Of a DNA stretch of 43,565 nucleotides, positions 16,890 to 25,980 are shown in pieces. This DNA is from CAYWWY01 sp964462525 (GTDB lineage: Bacteria > Thermotogota > Thermotogae > MWEM01). The stretch's first letter is position 1, and every line of letters starts with the position of its first letter. Location: assembly GCA_964462525.1 (NCBI GenBank), contig CAYWWY010000014.1:1-43565 (forward strand), written 5' to 3'. A program made the position numbers and the translations under genes. The notes under the pieces were generated by a model. The model had not been told where the DNA came from, did not search any database, and saw nothing but the letters and a program-made list of their open reading frames with translations.

Positions 16890-17996
16890 ATGAGACAACT
16901 AATCTTTGGTATTTTGTTGGTCGGAGGAATTTGTTTTGGTTCGTCGATCTCAAATTTCATGTGGACAAGAGAATCTCCTGGGATTCCTATCAGTCCTTTG
17001 GTTCTGCCTTCAGGGCAAACGCCATCATCTACTCCTGCAGTTTTCGATTTTGCGTTGTTTTCAAACATAGACATTGAAATTAAGGGATCTTCCTCGATTT
17101 GGGGACCGGTTAGAACAAGCGCAACTTCAGAACATAGTGTAAGGTTAGGCCCTGCCGATGGCAACCGGATCTTCGGTCCGCTAACCATTGGATTGAATGG
17201 AATTCCAAATACCGTTGTCGATCGTCCCGGGAAAGTCAACGGAGGGATAGTACCAGCAGAGGATGTTTGTTCTTATCATTCGCCTGATTATCGTCACTTT
17301 GACAACCTAATCATTTCTGGAAATCCAACCCACGCGAATTTTAACCCTACTATACCTTATACAGAAATATCTGAAAGTTCCTATTTCGAGTCGTTTTATG
17401 TAACAGGAAACATAGACGTGCTTATCAATACGGGAACACAGGATATGATTATCCAAACTAAAAATTTTACTTTATCTGCCGGACACTTAATTCTTTTGGG
17501 AACTGGCAGGTTAATACTAATTGTTCAAAGTTCCTTTACCTTATCCGGATCCAGTTCAATCAATAATAACGGAAAAGAACAAAACGATCGCCCGCTTAAT
17601 TCGATAAGCGACCTTGTTTCAGATCCAAACCGATTCATTCTTTATTACACAGGAATAGATCAACTGAATTTAGGAACTGGAAAAGACCGAATTATCGGAT
17701 CGGTAATGTCTCGGAGCGCTCCTATTTCAGCAGGTGGAAGTTCACAAGTATTTGGAAACATTTTTTCTGATACTTCCGGCTTAATTAACATATTCGGTTC
17801 TGTCGCTCCGAACTTAACCGGACTTTTGTATGCTCCAAACGCAAACGTTAAGATTATAGGAAGCGCGAACATCAAAGGATCCGTAGTTGCTAAAACAATT
17901 GAAATTGGTTCGGGTACTCAATGTGGAATCGAATATGAATTCCTGCCGTTTGATTTACCTATCTTTATTCCGGAAGCCAACTGCATAATTCCATAA
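16890..17996 (+). CDS. Exported protein of unknown function (DUF7305-like)
   Basis: A 368-residue protein with a hydrophobic start (LIFGILLVGGICFGSS) like a signal peptide or pilin-type leader. The body is rich in Gly, Ser and Asn and in beta-type repeats (GSSSIWGP, SGSSSINNNG, FGNIFSD, GLLYAPNANVKIIGSANIKG). The phrase 'GLLYAPNANV...GS..I.G.VVA' resembles the C-terminal domain of pilus-linked PilX-type proteins, so a surface or pilus role is possible. A GAGGAGG site lies six bases before ATG. It has no clear CRISPR role and its AT-rich codons differ from cas8b-cas5; it is probably carried in by transfer. Confidence 0.6.
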   Translation: MRQLIFGILLVGGICFGSSISNFMWTRESPGIPISPLVLPSGQTPSSTPAVFDFALFSNIDIEIKGSSSIWGPVRTSATSEHSVRLGPADGNRIFGPLTIGLNGIPNTVVDRPGKVNGGIVPAEDVCSYHSPDYRHFDNLIISGNPTHANFNPTIPYTEISESSYFESFYVTGNIDVLINTGTQDMIIQTKNFTLSAGHLILLGTGRLILIVQSSFTLSGSSSINNNGKEQNDRPLNSISDLVSDPNRFILYYTGIDQLNLGTGKDRIIGSVMSRSAPISAGGSSQVFGNIFSDTSGLINIFGSVAPNLTGLLYAPNANVKIIGSANIKGSVVAKTIEIGSGTQCGIEYEFLPFDLPIFIPEANCIIP

Positions 17997-18196
17997 CGCT
18001 ACCTTCTTTATTTGAGACTGATGAAATCACTCCACCTCTTTCAACCCAATTCTAAATCCAACCTCAGGAGAAATCTTGTATAAAACCGATTGCATAAGCC
18101 ATGAACGGTTTTAAAACAGGATCTCTGTTTCTTTTCTGGATGATGAAAATCGGATTGGTCATGAACAAAGCAACTTGAAAATGGGAGGTGATAGAA

Positions 18197-18712
18197 ATGC
18201 AAATGGAAGACGAACAGAGTTTGATAACTGGTTCATCAATTCTCTCCTACCAGACATGCCATAGGCAGGCATGGTTAACGATCAGACGGTTTGCACCGGA
18301 GCAAGAAAATCCATGGATTCTAATTGGCCGGTATATCCACCAAACTAGCTATCGTGATCGGGGTGAAAAAGAAATTCAGCTTCCAGGAGCCAAAATTGAC
18401 CTAATCTGGAAAGATGGCACCGTGAGAATTGTTGGAGAAATCAAGAAATCTTCCCGATCTTTTCAAGGGGCAACCATGCAATTGCTTTTTTACTTGAAAC
18501 TACTCCATGATCGGGGTATCGTATGTTCTGGGCAAATTCTCATTCCACATGAAAAGAGAATTGTCCCCATCGAATGGACAGAAGCCAACCAAGAGATGCT
18601 CGGTTCGACTTTAGATGCGCTTAGGAAGCTTGCAGATCTTGGTACTCCACCAAAACCCAAATGGATTGGTTCTTGCAGCAAGTGCGGGTTTTCAAACTTA
18701 TGTTGGTCTTAG
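18197..18712 (+). CDS. cas4: Cas4 nuclease (spacer acquisition)
   Basis: Cas4 trims and orients prespacers by PAM. The iron-sulfur cysteines are C21 and C160, C163, C169 (CSKCGFSNLC). RecB-type nuclease motifs are KIDLIW and GEIKKSS (the ExK). The frame extends to a GTG at 18188, but ATG 18197 lies six bases after GGGAGGTG. It leads the adaptation operon cas4-cas2-cas1. Confidence 0.93.
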   Translation: MQMEDEQSLITGSSILSYQTCHRQAWLTIRRFAPEQENPWILIGRYIHQTSYRDRGEKEIQLPGAKIDLIWKDGTVRIVGEIKKSSRSFQGATMQLLFYLKLLHDRGIVCSGQILIPHEKRIVPIEWTEANQEMLGSTLDALRKLADLGTPPKPKWIGSCSKCGFSNLCWS

Positions 18713-18726
18713 GCGGGAACTGAGTT

Positions 18727-18990
18727 ATGTATGTCATTATGGCTTATGACATCGGAGAGAAACGAGTGAATAAAGTTCTGAAGACCGGTCGAAAATACCT
18801 AACATGGGTCCAGAACTCGCTACTGGAAGGAGAAATCACTCATGCTAAATTACATAAGCTCAAGTTGGAGATTAAAAGAATTACAGTAAAAGAGGAAGAC
18901 TCAGTATATTGGTACATCCTCAGGGACAAGAGTCTGATGCAAAAGGAGTTCCATGGGGTGGAAAAAGACAAAGTGGATATGTTTGTATAG
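18727..18990 (+). CDS. cas2: Cas2
   Basis: Small ferredoxin-fold protein that bridges two Cas1 dimers in the integrase complex. The start MYVIMAYDIGEKRVNKVLK is typical, with the conserved Asp at position 8, and 87 residues is the usual size. It lies 14 bases after cas4 and ten bases before cas1. Having cas2 before cas1 is the reverse of the common cas4-cas1-cas2 order. Confidence 0.93.
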   Translation: MYVIMAYDIGEKRVNKVLKTGRKYLTWVQNSLLEGEITHAKLHKLKLEIKRITVKEEDSVYWYILRDKSLMQKEFHGVEKDKVDMFV

Positions 18991-19000
18991 GAGGTGAATC

Positions 19001-19990
19001 ATGAATCCTGTTTATCTCTTTAAGTCAGGTAGTTTGAGCAGAGAAAACAACACGCTCAGTTTACGGAATGATACAGAAGTCAAGTACATTCCGATTGAGT
19101 CAGTAGCGGAAATCAAGGTTTTCGGTGAGGTCGATCTGAACAAAAGAATATTGGAGTTTGTTGCACAAAACCGCGTGCCTATTCATTTCTTTAACCATTA
19201 CAACCATTACATCGGAACCTTCTATCCGTACGAGTTTCTATCCAACGGTAGTACAGTCCTTCAACAAGCGGTTTTTTACCAGGACCAGGAAAAACGGTTG
19301 CGTATCGCAAAGAGATTTGTCTTGGGGGCCATGGGAAACATGCGTAGCTTGTTGCAGTATTACGCTCGTAAGGATAAAATCAAAAAGGAAGACTTAGAAT
19401 CGATGCGAGAACTGAAAGAAAAAGCCGTAGCATCATCGAGCATCAACGAACTGATGGCGATGGAAGGGAATTACCGAGAATGGTACTATCGTTTTTTTGA
19501 TCAGATCGCTGAAAATGACCTTTTCAAGTTTACCAAACGTACAAGAAACCCCCCACAAAATCACATGAACACATTGATTAGTTTTGGAAACAGTCTGTTA
19601 TACTCCACTGTGCTTTCTGAAATCTACAAGACCGCTTTGGATCCTAGGATCGGTTTTCTCCATTCCACCAATTTTCGAAAGTTTTCACTCAATCTCGATA
19701 TTTCGGAAGTTTTCAAGCCTCCTATTGTTGACCGCACAATCTTCAACCTAGTTAACCGAAATCAAATGGGAGAAAAACACTTCAAAGGTGTAGAAGGGGG
19801 GATCCATCTCAATGAAGAAGGAAGGAAAGTTTTCATTACCGAATACGAAAACCACCTTTCTCAGACGCTGAAACACGAACAGCTTAAAAGAAAGGTATCT
19901 TACCGCACTTTAATCCGCCACGAAGCTTATAAGATAATCAAGCATTTGATTTCTGATAAAGAGTACATGCCCTTCCAAATGCAATGGTAA
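19001..19990 (+). CDS. cas1: Cas1 integrase (type I-B group)
   Basis: Catalyses spacer integration. Metal ligands fit E155 (MEGNYREWYY), H221 (GFLHSTNFRKFSL) and E236 (LDISEVFKP). Other Cas1 marks are the N-terminal beta domain (RNDTEVKYIPIESVAEIKVF) and FVAQNRVPIHFFN. It starts seven bases after AGGAGGTGA and has 329 residues. It is followed directly by the hairpin and leader of the main array, the expected place for an adaptation module. Confidence 0.96.
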   Translation: MNPVYLFKSGSLSRENNTLSLRNDTEVKYIPIESVAEIKVFGEVDLNKRILEFVAQNRVPIHFFNHYNHYIGTFYPYEFLSNGSTVLQQAVFYQDQEKRLRIAKRFVLGAMGNMRSLLQYYARKDKIKKEDLESMRELKEKAVASSSINELMAMEGNYREWYYRFFDQIAENDLFKFTKRTRNPPQNHMNTLISFGNSLLYSTVLSEIYKTALDPRIGFLHSTNFRKFSLNLDISEVFKPPIVDRTIFNLVNRNQMGEKHFKGVEGGIHLNEEGRKVFITEYENHLSQTLKHEQLKRKVSYRTLIRHEAYKIIKHLISDKEYMPFQMQW

Positions 19991-20022
19991 ACCCAATCTG
20001 ATTTAGCCAATAGATAACCCAT

Positions 20023-20065
20023 CTGTCGACCCCCAATAACCCCCAAAACCCCGGGGGGTCGACAG
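20023..20065. terminator. GC-rich hairpin before CRISPR leader 2
   Basis: CTGTCGACCCCC and GGGGGTCGACAG flank a loop with a CCCCAAAACCCC insertion relative to the copy at 15417. It ends cas1 transcription or forms part of the duplicated leader module. Confidence 0.6.
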
Positions 20066-20201
20066 ATTAGTTAGTATAACGCTAAAAGCCACTCCAAGCC
20101 AGTATTGATGAGTTCTATCTCTAGTTTGTACTGTTCGGTGTCCTAACATTCAGTTGACATATACCAATTCAATGTGCTAGACTATCAGCAGAACTCAACT
20201 C
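20066..20201 (+). promoter_or_regulatory. CRISPR leader 2 with promoter
   Basis: The leader of the main array, homologous to 15451-15586. TTGACA at 20154-20159 and TAGACT at 20178-20183 are 18 bases apart, so pre-crRNA would start close to 20190, just before the first repeat. It also contains the ATTAGTTAGTATAACGC block shared by both leaders, a candidate for a Cas1-Cas2 or host-factor site. Confidence 0.8.
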
Positions 20202-23006
20202 GTCCACAGCCTACCTATGAGGAATGGAAACTCCATGTCTCGCAATTTGTCTTTGTCCCAATCCAAAGTCCACAGCCTACCTATGAGGAATGGAAACAAG
20301 CCGTCCAGCGGGTTCACGTGGCCTCCCACTCCGAGTCCACAGCCTACCTATGAGGAATGGAAACTCGTCTGCCTCCTCTTGCGTTTGGATAATTCAAGTC
20401 GGTCCACAGCCTACCTATGAGGAATGGAAACAACGCCTGATTGATGGATATATCGCCTTTGTTGAGTGTCCACAGCCTACCTATGAGGAATGGAAACTTG
20501 TCCAATGCGTCGCTGATGCCCTCCAAAATGTCGGTCCACAGCCTACCTATGAGGAATGGAAACGCTATGCGCGCGAGTTGCCTGCCAATGTTGTAGAACG
20601 GTCCACAGCCTACCTATGAGGAATGGAAACTCGTTTACCAGGATTCCCCAGGCTTCCTCTGCCGAGAGTCCACAGCCTACCTATGAGGAATGGAAACCGC
20701 GTGGCATAGTCTTTGAGTGTTTCTGCATCGATTGTCCACAGCCTACCTATGAGGAATGGAAACTTCTGCCAATGTGTCATATGCCGTTCGCTGCCCCCGA
20801 GTCCACAGCCTACCTATGAGGAATGGAAACCCTCCGCCTCTTGACGCTCCTTCAAGGCCTCGCATGCGTCCACAGCCTACCTATGAGGAATGGAAACTAT
20901 CTGTTTTTTCCGGTGTTTCTGGTGTTTCCACCGAGTCCACAGCCTACCTATGAGGAATGGAAACGAAGGGGTCCATATTATATGAGTTTATTTCTATGGC
21001 CGTCCACAGCCTACCTATGAGGAATGGAAACGAGGTATAAAAACAAAAAAAAACCCTCCCCCGCCTTAGTCCACAGCCTACCTATGAGGAATGGAAACTA
21101 ACTGTATGATGAATGTTTTGTTATTTGTTATTTGTCCACAGCCTACCTATGAGGAATGGAAACTTCATAAATGATTGAGGTACACAATCACTATAAAAGG
21201 TCCACAGCCTACCTATGAGGAATGGAAACGTGTCGAGGGTGACGGCGGGATATCTGGTAGCGAACCGTCCACAGCCTACCTATGAGGAATGGAAACATGA
21301 TGTTTTGGGTACTTCTGCATCTAAAGGGCATGTCCACAGCCTACCTATGAGGAATGGAAACACGAATTATTGGGTAAAAACAGGTAAGGCGGGTCCAGTC
21401 CACAGCCTACCTATGAGGAATGGAAACGGGTTCAGAAGATTCAGAAGATGGGGGTTGCAGTCGTCCACAGCCTACCTATGAGGAATGGAAACTAATTCTG
21501 GACTCACAATCAGAGTCCAGAAGTCATTAGGTCCACAGCCTACCTATGAGGAATGGAAACAAGTCCAGAAGTCGTTACTGCCGGGTATTTCCCTTTGTCC
21601 ACAGCCTACCTATGAGGAATGGAAACTATACAACATGCAGGTGTTTGGTGCTGGTATTGCTGTCCACAGCCTACCTATGAGGAATGGAAACAAACATCGC
21701 CTCTCTCTCGGCATCATCCAGCAGCCGTCCACAGCCTACCTATGAGGAATGGAAACATATATCATCCGTCTTGTTCGGCCCGCTTGTGCGTGGTCCACAG
21801 CCTACCTATGAGGAATGGAAACTCATAAGCCTTTTGCATTGCGGCTCGAATAGTGTAAGTCCACAGCCTACCTATGAGGAATGGAAACTGTTTTTCAATT
21901 TCGCTAATTGAAACTCCGCCAATTGGTCCACAGCCTACCTATGAGGAATGGAAACGGAGTTCGTCCATGTCCCAAAAATCATAGGTACTAAGTCCACAGC
22001 CTACCTATGAGGAATGGAAACCGGCCAGTTCAATATGCAACCGTTGAACCTCTAATGTGTCCACAGCCTACCTATGAGGAATGGAAACTATGTCCACCTC
22101 GCACCCACAGGGGTGGGTGTACACGTCCACAACCTACCTATGAGGAATGGAAACGAAAATAGTCCAATATTTCTTACGGTACTGCCCACAGTCCACAGCC
22201 TACCTATGAGGAATGGAAACCCGTCAGGTTACGACTTAGTCGCTTATCACCTCCGGTCCACAGCCTACCTATGAGGAATGGAAACTATATATAACACGTG
22301 ACGTGAGAAAAGGCACACCTGAGTCCACAGCCTACCTATGAGGAATGGAAACGTGACCAGCCGGAACTGGTCACCTTGAAGGTAGTTACGTCCACAGCCT
22401 ACCTATGAGGAATGGAAACATTGTTTACCACCTCCTCCTCTTCATACTTTATCTGTCCACAGCCTACCTATGAGGAATGGAAACTATACCTTTCCGTCGA
22501 TTATTTGTTTCATGTGTTCCTCGTCCACAGCCTACCTATGAGGAATGGAAACGAAGGGGTCTATTTTATATACTTCCGCTTCTATGGCGTCCACAGCCTA
22601 CCTATGAGGAATGGAAACCACGCCAATATCTTCCAGGTTGAACTCTATGTTCAGTCCACAGCCTACCTATGAGGAATGGAAACAAGTCCAGTATTCGTTG
22701 TCACTTGGAAACTCTCTATCAGTCCACAGCCTACCTATGAGGAATGGAAACTGCCCCAACAGCCCTTGTATCAGTCTCTTTTTTTCTTGTCCACAGCCTA
22801 CCTATGAGGAATGGAAACATCCATAGCCTTCAGAATATCCCTGTACGTCTTGATGGTCCACAGCCTACCTACACGCAAGAGGGTTGGGTGTGTTCGTAGG
22901 AGGAATGGTAACTTCACTCGTCAATAACCGACTTACAATACAATCATACGTCTACAGCCTACCTACGCGTAAGAGGGCTACGCGCGTTCCTATGAGGAAT
23001 GGAAAC
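20202..23006 (+). CRISPR. Main CRISPR array, 42 repeats
   Basis: I count 40 regular 30-base repeats from 20202 to 22818 plus two interrupted repeats (22856-22912 and 22950-23006), giving 41 spacers of about 35-38 bases. The repeat starts GTCCACAGCC, ends GAATGGAAAC and contains the CTATGAGG core. One repeat (22125) has a single change (AACC for AGCC). Degenerate repeats at the right end and the leader at the left show that transcription and growth run from the left. The ATGGAAAC end is the form seen with type I-B and type III systems, so the three effectors could share it. Confidence 0.98.
22856..23006 (+). repeat. Two terminal CRISPR repeats with 27-base hairpin inserts
   Basis: Each repeat is split after ACCTA by 27 bases that end in CTA, making units of 57 bases. 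The stems differ but pair: CACGCA/TGGGTG in the first (one mismatch) and CGCGTA/TACGCG in the second, with loops AGAGGGT and AGAGGGC. Together with 16548-16604 they show a conserved loop and compensatory stem changes. Confidence 0.85.
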
Positions 23007-23538
23007 CACCAAATATGATCAATACTGCTGTTAACCTTTCTAAATAATCTGGTTACCAACTTGTGTAGGATCATGGCGACCTAATAAAAATGGAGCCTTT
23101 TCCTTTAGTAACCCGCTTTCTGAGATCATCTTTCAACAGCCAATTTCCCCTGGGAGATCTTCGATCGGATTTTTGCATTGGGGGTGGTGTATGCTTCTCT
23201 CAGAAGGATTGAGTCTTCTTTATTCTTGTTATCTTTTGAACCTTTCCATCTTTTCTGCAGTTTTGGAAGCGACAATCCTAAGTGATTTTCGGAAAAGGAA
23301 ATACATTGCGCCTATTCACTCAATGAATTTCATCCTCTCATGCAAAACTCATCACTAGATTGCGCGAATATGAGTTATCTAGGCATTTGAAAAGATGATT
23401 TAAATCATAAGTGTGAGATAGTGTTTGGAGTTCACAAAATGAGTTTGCAAATGGAGAAACCTGGATCTTCCAAAGGAGTATTTCGGAAGAATGAAGGTGC
23501 CTGTTCTGGGGGATATCCTCAAAGGGGGTGATGATGAA
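23007..23538. other. Non-coding stretch after the main array
   Basis: No supported gene is seen. A 61-codon frame at 23173-23358 lacks a ribosome binding site and family resemblance. The stretch at 23406-23428 repeats the AGTGTGAG motif found upstream of cas3 (19 of 23 positions), and GGGGGTGATGATGAA at 23525 is a ribosome binding site for the broken gene that follows. It may be a relic of a type I-type promoter. Confidence 0.5.
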
Positions 23539-24006
23539 ATGAACAAGGAGATCGTGTTGACGGGAAATCTTGGAAAAATAGCGGATATTGCGTCGGAGGC
23601 ATTGATGTCCATTCGGGTTCCACCGTGAGAATTGGGTATGGCTTCAGGGCCTTGGGAATACATCTCTACCGAAAACCAAGAAGGGTTTCTGGCTCAGATT
23701 AAAACTACCAGGCATTCACCGCTTTTTTACTCGCGTCAATCAACACTGGATCCCGAGATTGTGAAGGGTATTCCACCCAACGAAAGTATTCACCGGTCTG
23801 AAATCAATGGCCTACGGCAGAAATTCAAAGCCTCTTTCACCATTGACCGCGTTAATTACTTAAACTTGTGTATTACAGACCCCGATTTTCGTATCTGGAT
23901 GGGGCGAGAGAACTCGTACATCCTAACCATACCGACGCTTTTATTAAGTTTGAGCGAACCCTTTTATTACCAAAAAGCAGTGCAACCCTTATGCAATATA
24001 AACTAG
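23539..24006 (+). pseudogene. Broken gene, possible dual OB-fold protein
   Basis: The frame opens at ATG 23539 (MNKEIVLTGNLGKIADIASE), stops at TGA 23626-23628, and continues in the same frame to 24006 (WEYISTENQEG ... YLNLCITDPDF ... LLLSLSEPF). The pieces 'WEYI', 'ITDPDF' and 'SLSEPF' resemble dual OB-domain proteins that often sit beside DUF488 genes, which is the case here. The in-frame stop suggests decay; readthrough or a sequencing error are alternatives. Confidence 0.45.
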
Positions 24007-24072
24007 TTGCCCGGATCTTTTAAGCGGTCACAAGGTACAATTGGAGGAAATTACGAGGGAGGAGGGATTACT

Positions 24073-24670
24073 ATGAAGGGGACGATATTTACCATTGGGC
24101 ATTCAACCATTTGCTTGCAACATTTTTAAAGATTCTTTCCATGCATCGTATCCAAATTTTGATAGACATCCGTTCTCATACTTTTTTCCCGGTATCTGCC
24201 GCGTTTCAACTCACAGGCACTTTAAAAATCTCTCAACAATTTTGGCATCGAATATTTTGTCCATGAAGGATCAATTGGAAGGAGTCCCTGTCATTCCGAA
24301 TCCCGCGATGAGGGGTTATGAGAAAATAGCAAAAGTTTTGAACTTTATAGAAAAAATCCGGGAGGTTTTGAATAAGGAGGTCACTGGATTTTATCTTTGC
24401 CTCATGCGCGCTGAAAAAGACCCTATTGATTGCCATCGCGGTTTGTTGGTTTCCCGAGCTCTGTTTGACATGGGAAGCGAAGTATATCATATTCACTTTG
24501 ATGGCTGCATAGAAAGCCATTCTCAGATGGAGGCTCGTTTGGTTCATCTTTACTTTCCACCCAACCAAGTACGTCTTTTCGATGAACCGTATTATGAAAA
24601 AAAGTGTTTCGCCTATCAGAAATATGCAAATAGAAATGCAAAATCCCTTGAGGAAGAAGGTGAAGAATGA
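24073..24670 (+). pseudogene. Frameshifted DUF488 gene
   Basis: ATG 24073 begins MKGTIFTIGHSTICLQHF, the standard DUF488 start, but meets TAA at 24127. A neighbouring frame continues with LKILSMHRIQILIDIRSH, another DUF488 block, and the third frame (to 24670) carries the C-terminal half (GFYLCLMRAEKDPIDCHRGL, then QVRLFDEPYYEKKCF). At least two frameshifts are needed to join them. DUF488 proteins are of uncertain function. Confidence 0.7.
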
Positions 24671-25113
24671 AACTGTATACCATCGGTTTTACAAAAAAGA
24701 GTGCATCCGCTTTCTTCGGATTACTGCATGCTCATCGAATCCGTCTGATCATTGATATTCGTCTTCATCCAGATTCTCAACTCTCTGGGTTTGCTCGCAA
24801 AAGCGATCTCCCCTATTTTCTAAGCGCTCTTGTTAAGGCCAAGTACATGCACATGGTCTCGTTGGCTCCGTCCGAAGAACTCTTTCAATCATATCGCAAA
24901 GGCGGGATTACTTTGGAATTATATCGAAAGGAACTAATGCAGTGCATAAAAGAAAGAACGGGTTTGCAAGAGTGTTTTTCCTTGGTTGAAAAAGAAAATC
25001 GCGTGTGTCTTCTTTGCAGCGAGGCGTCTTCGAATGAGTGCCACCGAAGCTGGATCGCGGAAGCATTGGTAGATATGGATACTTCCCGGTCGCTCACAAT
25101 CGATCATCTATAA
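24667..25113 (+). CDS. DUF488 family protein
   Basis: An intact 148-residue DUF488 protein. It starts MKLYTIGFTKKSASAFFGLL, has IRLIIDIRLHPDSQLSGFAR, and ends with LLCSEASSNECHRSWIAEAL, the CxxE...CHR pattern typical of the family. Its ATG overlaps the stop of the broken DUF488 gene. Biochemical function is not established; a nucleic-acid or stress role is often assumed. No direct CRISPR link is seen. Confidence 0.85.
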   Translation: MKLYTIGFTKKSASAFFGLLHAHRIRLIIDIRLHPDSQLSGFARKSDLPYFLSALVKAKYMHMVSLAPSEELFQSYRKGGITLELYRKELMQCIKERTGLQECFSLVEKENRVCLLCSEASSNECHRSWIAEALVDMDTSRSLTIDHL

Positions 25114-25227
25114 ACACCTCTCTCCCTACCTTTCGCGGGCAACCTTTCTGAAACAAGTTTCTTAAAAGCAAGTAAGAGAATCTTATGGGGTTTCTCTCTC
25201 AAAACTAATGTTAAGGAGCGATTGCGG

Positions 25228-25791
25228 ATGATTATGATCGGCAAAGTACTCTCTTTTTTATTTGGGATCATAGTGGATTTCCATGTTGGGAAGTTTTACC
25301 GGCTCTCAAAAAAAATTAATAAATTCGGGGGATCTGTCCCAGAAGATTTAATGAGAAAACTTATGACCACAGCATTTCATCTAGTAGTTTGGGACCGTAG
25401 CTTTATTCAGAGGAATCATCCGGTGATCTTCCACATATACTTGAATGCGGTTAACGAAGGGGGATGCATATTTGCGGTGCTTACAAACGGTTTCACCAGA
25501 GAGCAGTATAACTCAAAGGCATTCCTTGAAGCGAGAGAAATCAACACAAAACGAATTCTGGAAGTCACAAGAGATATCGTAGAAAATGGAGAAAAGAATA
25601 AACTCTATTTTATTTTTTATCCTGAGATCAATGAGTATATCTCATTCAGTAATGAGTATGTGAGCATTGCAAAAGCCATTTCCAGCATGACCGATTGCAG
25701 GGAAGAGATTCAACACATCCTAATCTATGCAGGCTTCCAAGTACCGGAATTCGAATCGGTGCTTAGGGAAGAAACCGTATTTGGAACCTAG
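25228..25791 (+). CDS. Unknown 187-residue protein
   Basis: I do not recognise a family. The N-terminus (MIMIGKVLSFLFGIIVDFHV) is weakly hydrophobic and could be a membrane helix. The rest alternates strands and helices (HPVIFHIYLNAVNEGGCIFAVL, NKLYFIFYPEINEYISF). GGAG at 25215-25218 favours ATG 25228 over a TTG six bases upstream. It stands alone, about 95 bases before the promoter of the RNA-polymerase operon. Confidence 0.55.
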   Translation: MIMIGKVLSFLFGIIVDFHVGKFYRLSKKINKFGGSVPEDLMRKLMTTAFHLVVWDRSFIQRNHPVIFHIYLNAVNEGGCIFAVLTNGFTREQYNSKAFLEAREINTKRILEVTRDIVENGEKNKLYFIFYPEINEYISFSNEYVSIAKAISSMTDCREEIQHILIYAGFQVPEFESVLREETVFGT

Positions 25792-25882
25792 GTTCAAGCA
25801 ATGACACAGGAATGGGCAAAAAAAGTTTTGAGATTCAATTCTGTGAAACAAAACGTTCCAACAAGAAATCCGATGAAATATT

Positions 25883-25892
25883 GTGGTATAAT
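25883..25892 (+). promoter_or_regulatory. Extended -10 promoter of the type III/RNAP operon
   Basis: TATAAT at 25887-25892 lies in the same TGTGGTATAAT block as at 2543-2553. TGAAATAT precedes it, resembling TGAATAAA at the first site. The predicted start near 25899 leaves an 80-base 5' leader before the CYTH-CARF-HD gene. Confidence 0.6.
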
Positions 25893-25980
25893 CGTTTCAA
25901 ACTAGGATAAAAATCGTTACGCTATGGGTTTGCTTAGACTAAGATCTAGTGCATTCATTATTGCGCGAAGGGAGGTAAGT

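Noticed and set aside
18075..18120. AAAACCG...CGGTTTT pairing near 18080-18112 as a terminator
   Set aside because: The loop is long, the stem is only seven pairs and no T-run follows.
20217..22826. Many short frames encoding repeated PQPTYEEWK or HSLPMRNGN segments
   Set aside because: These are translations of CRISPR repeats and spacers, not proteins.
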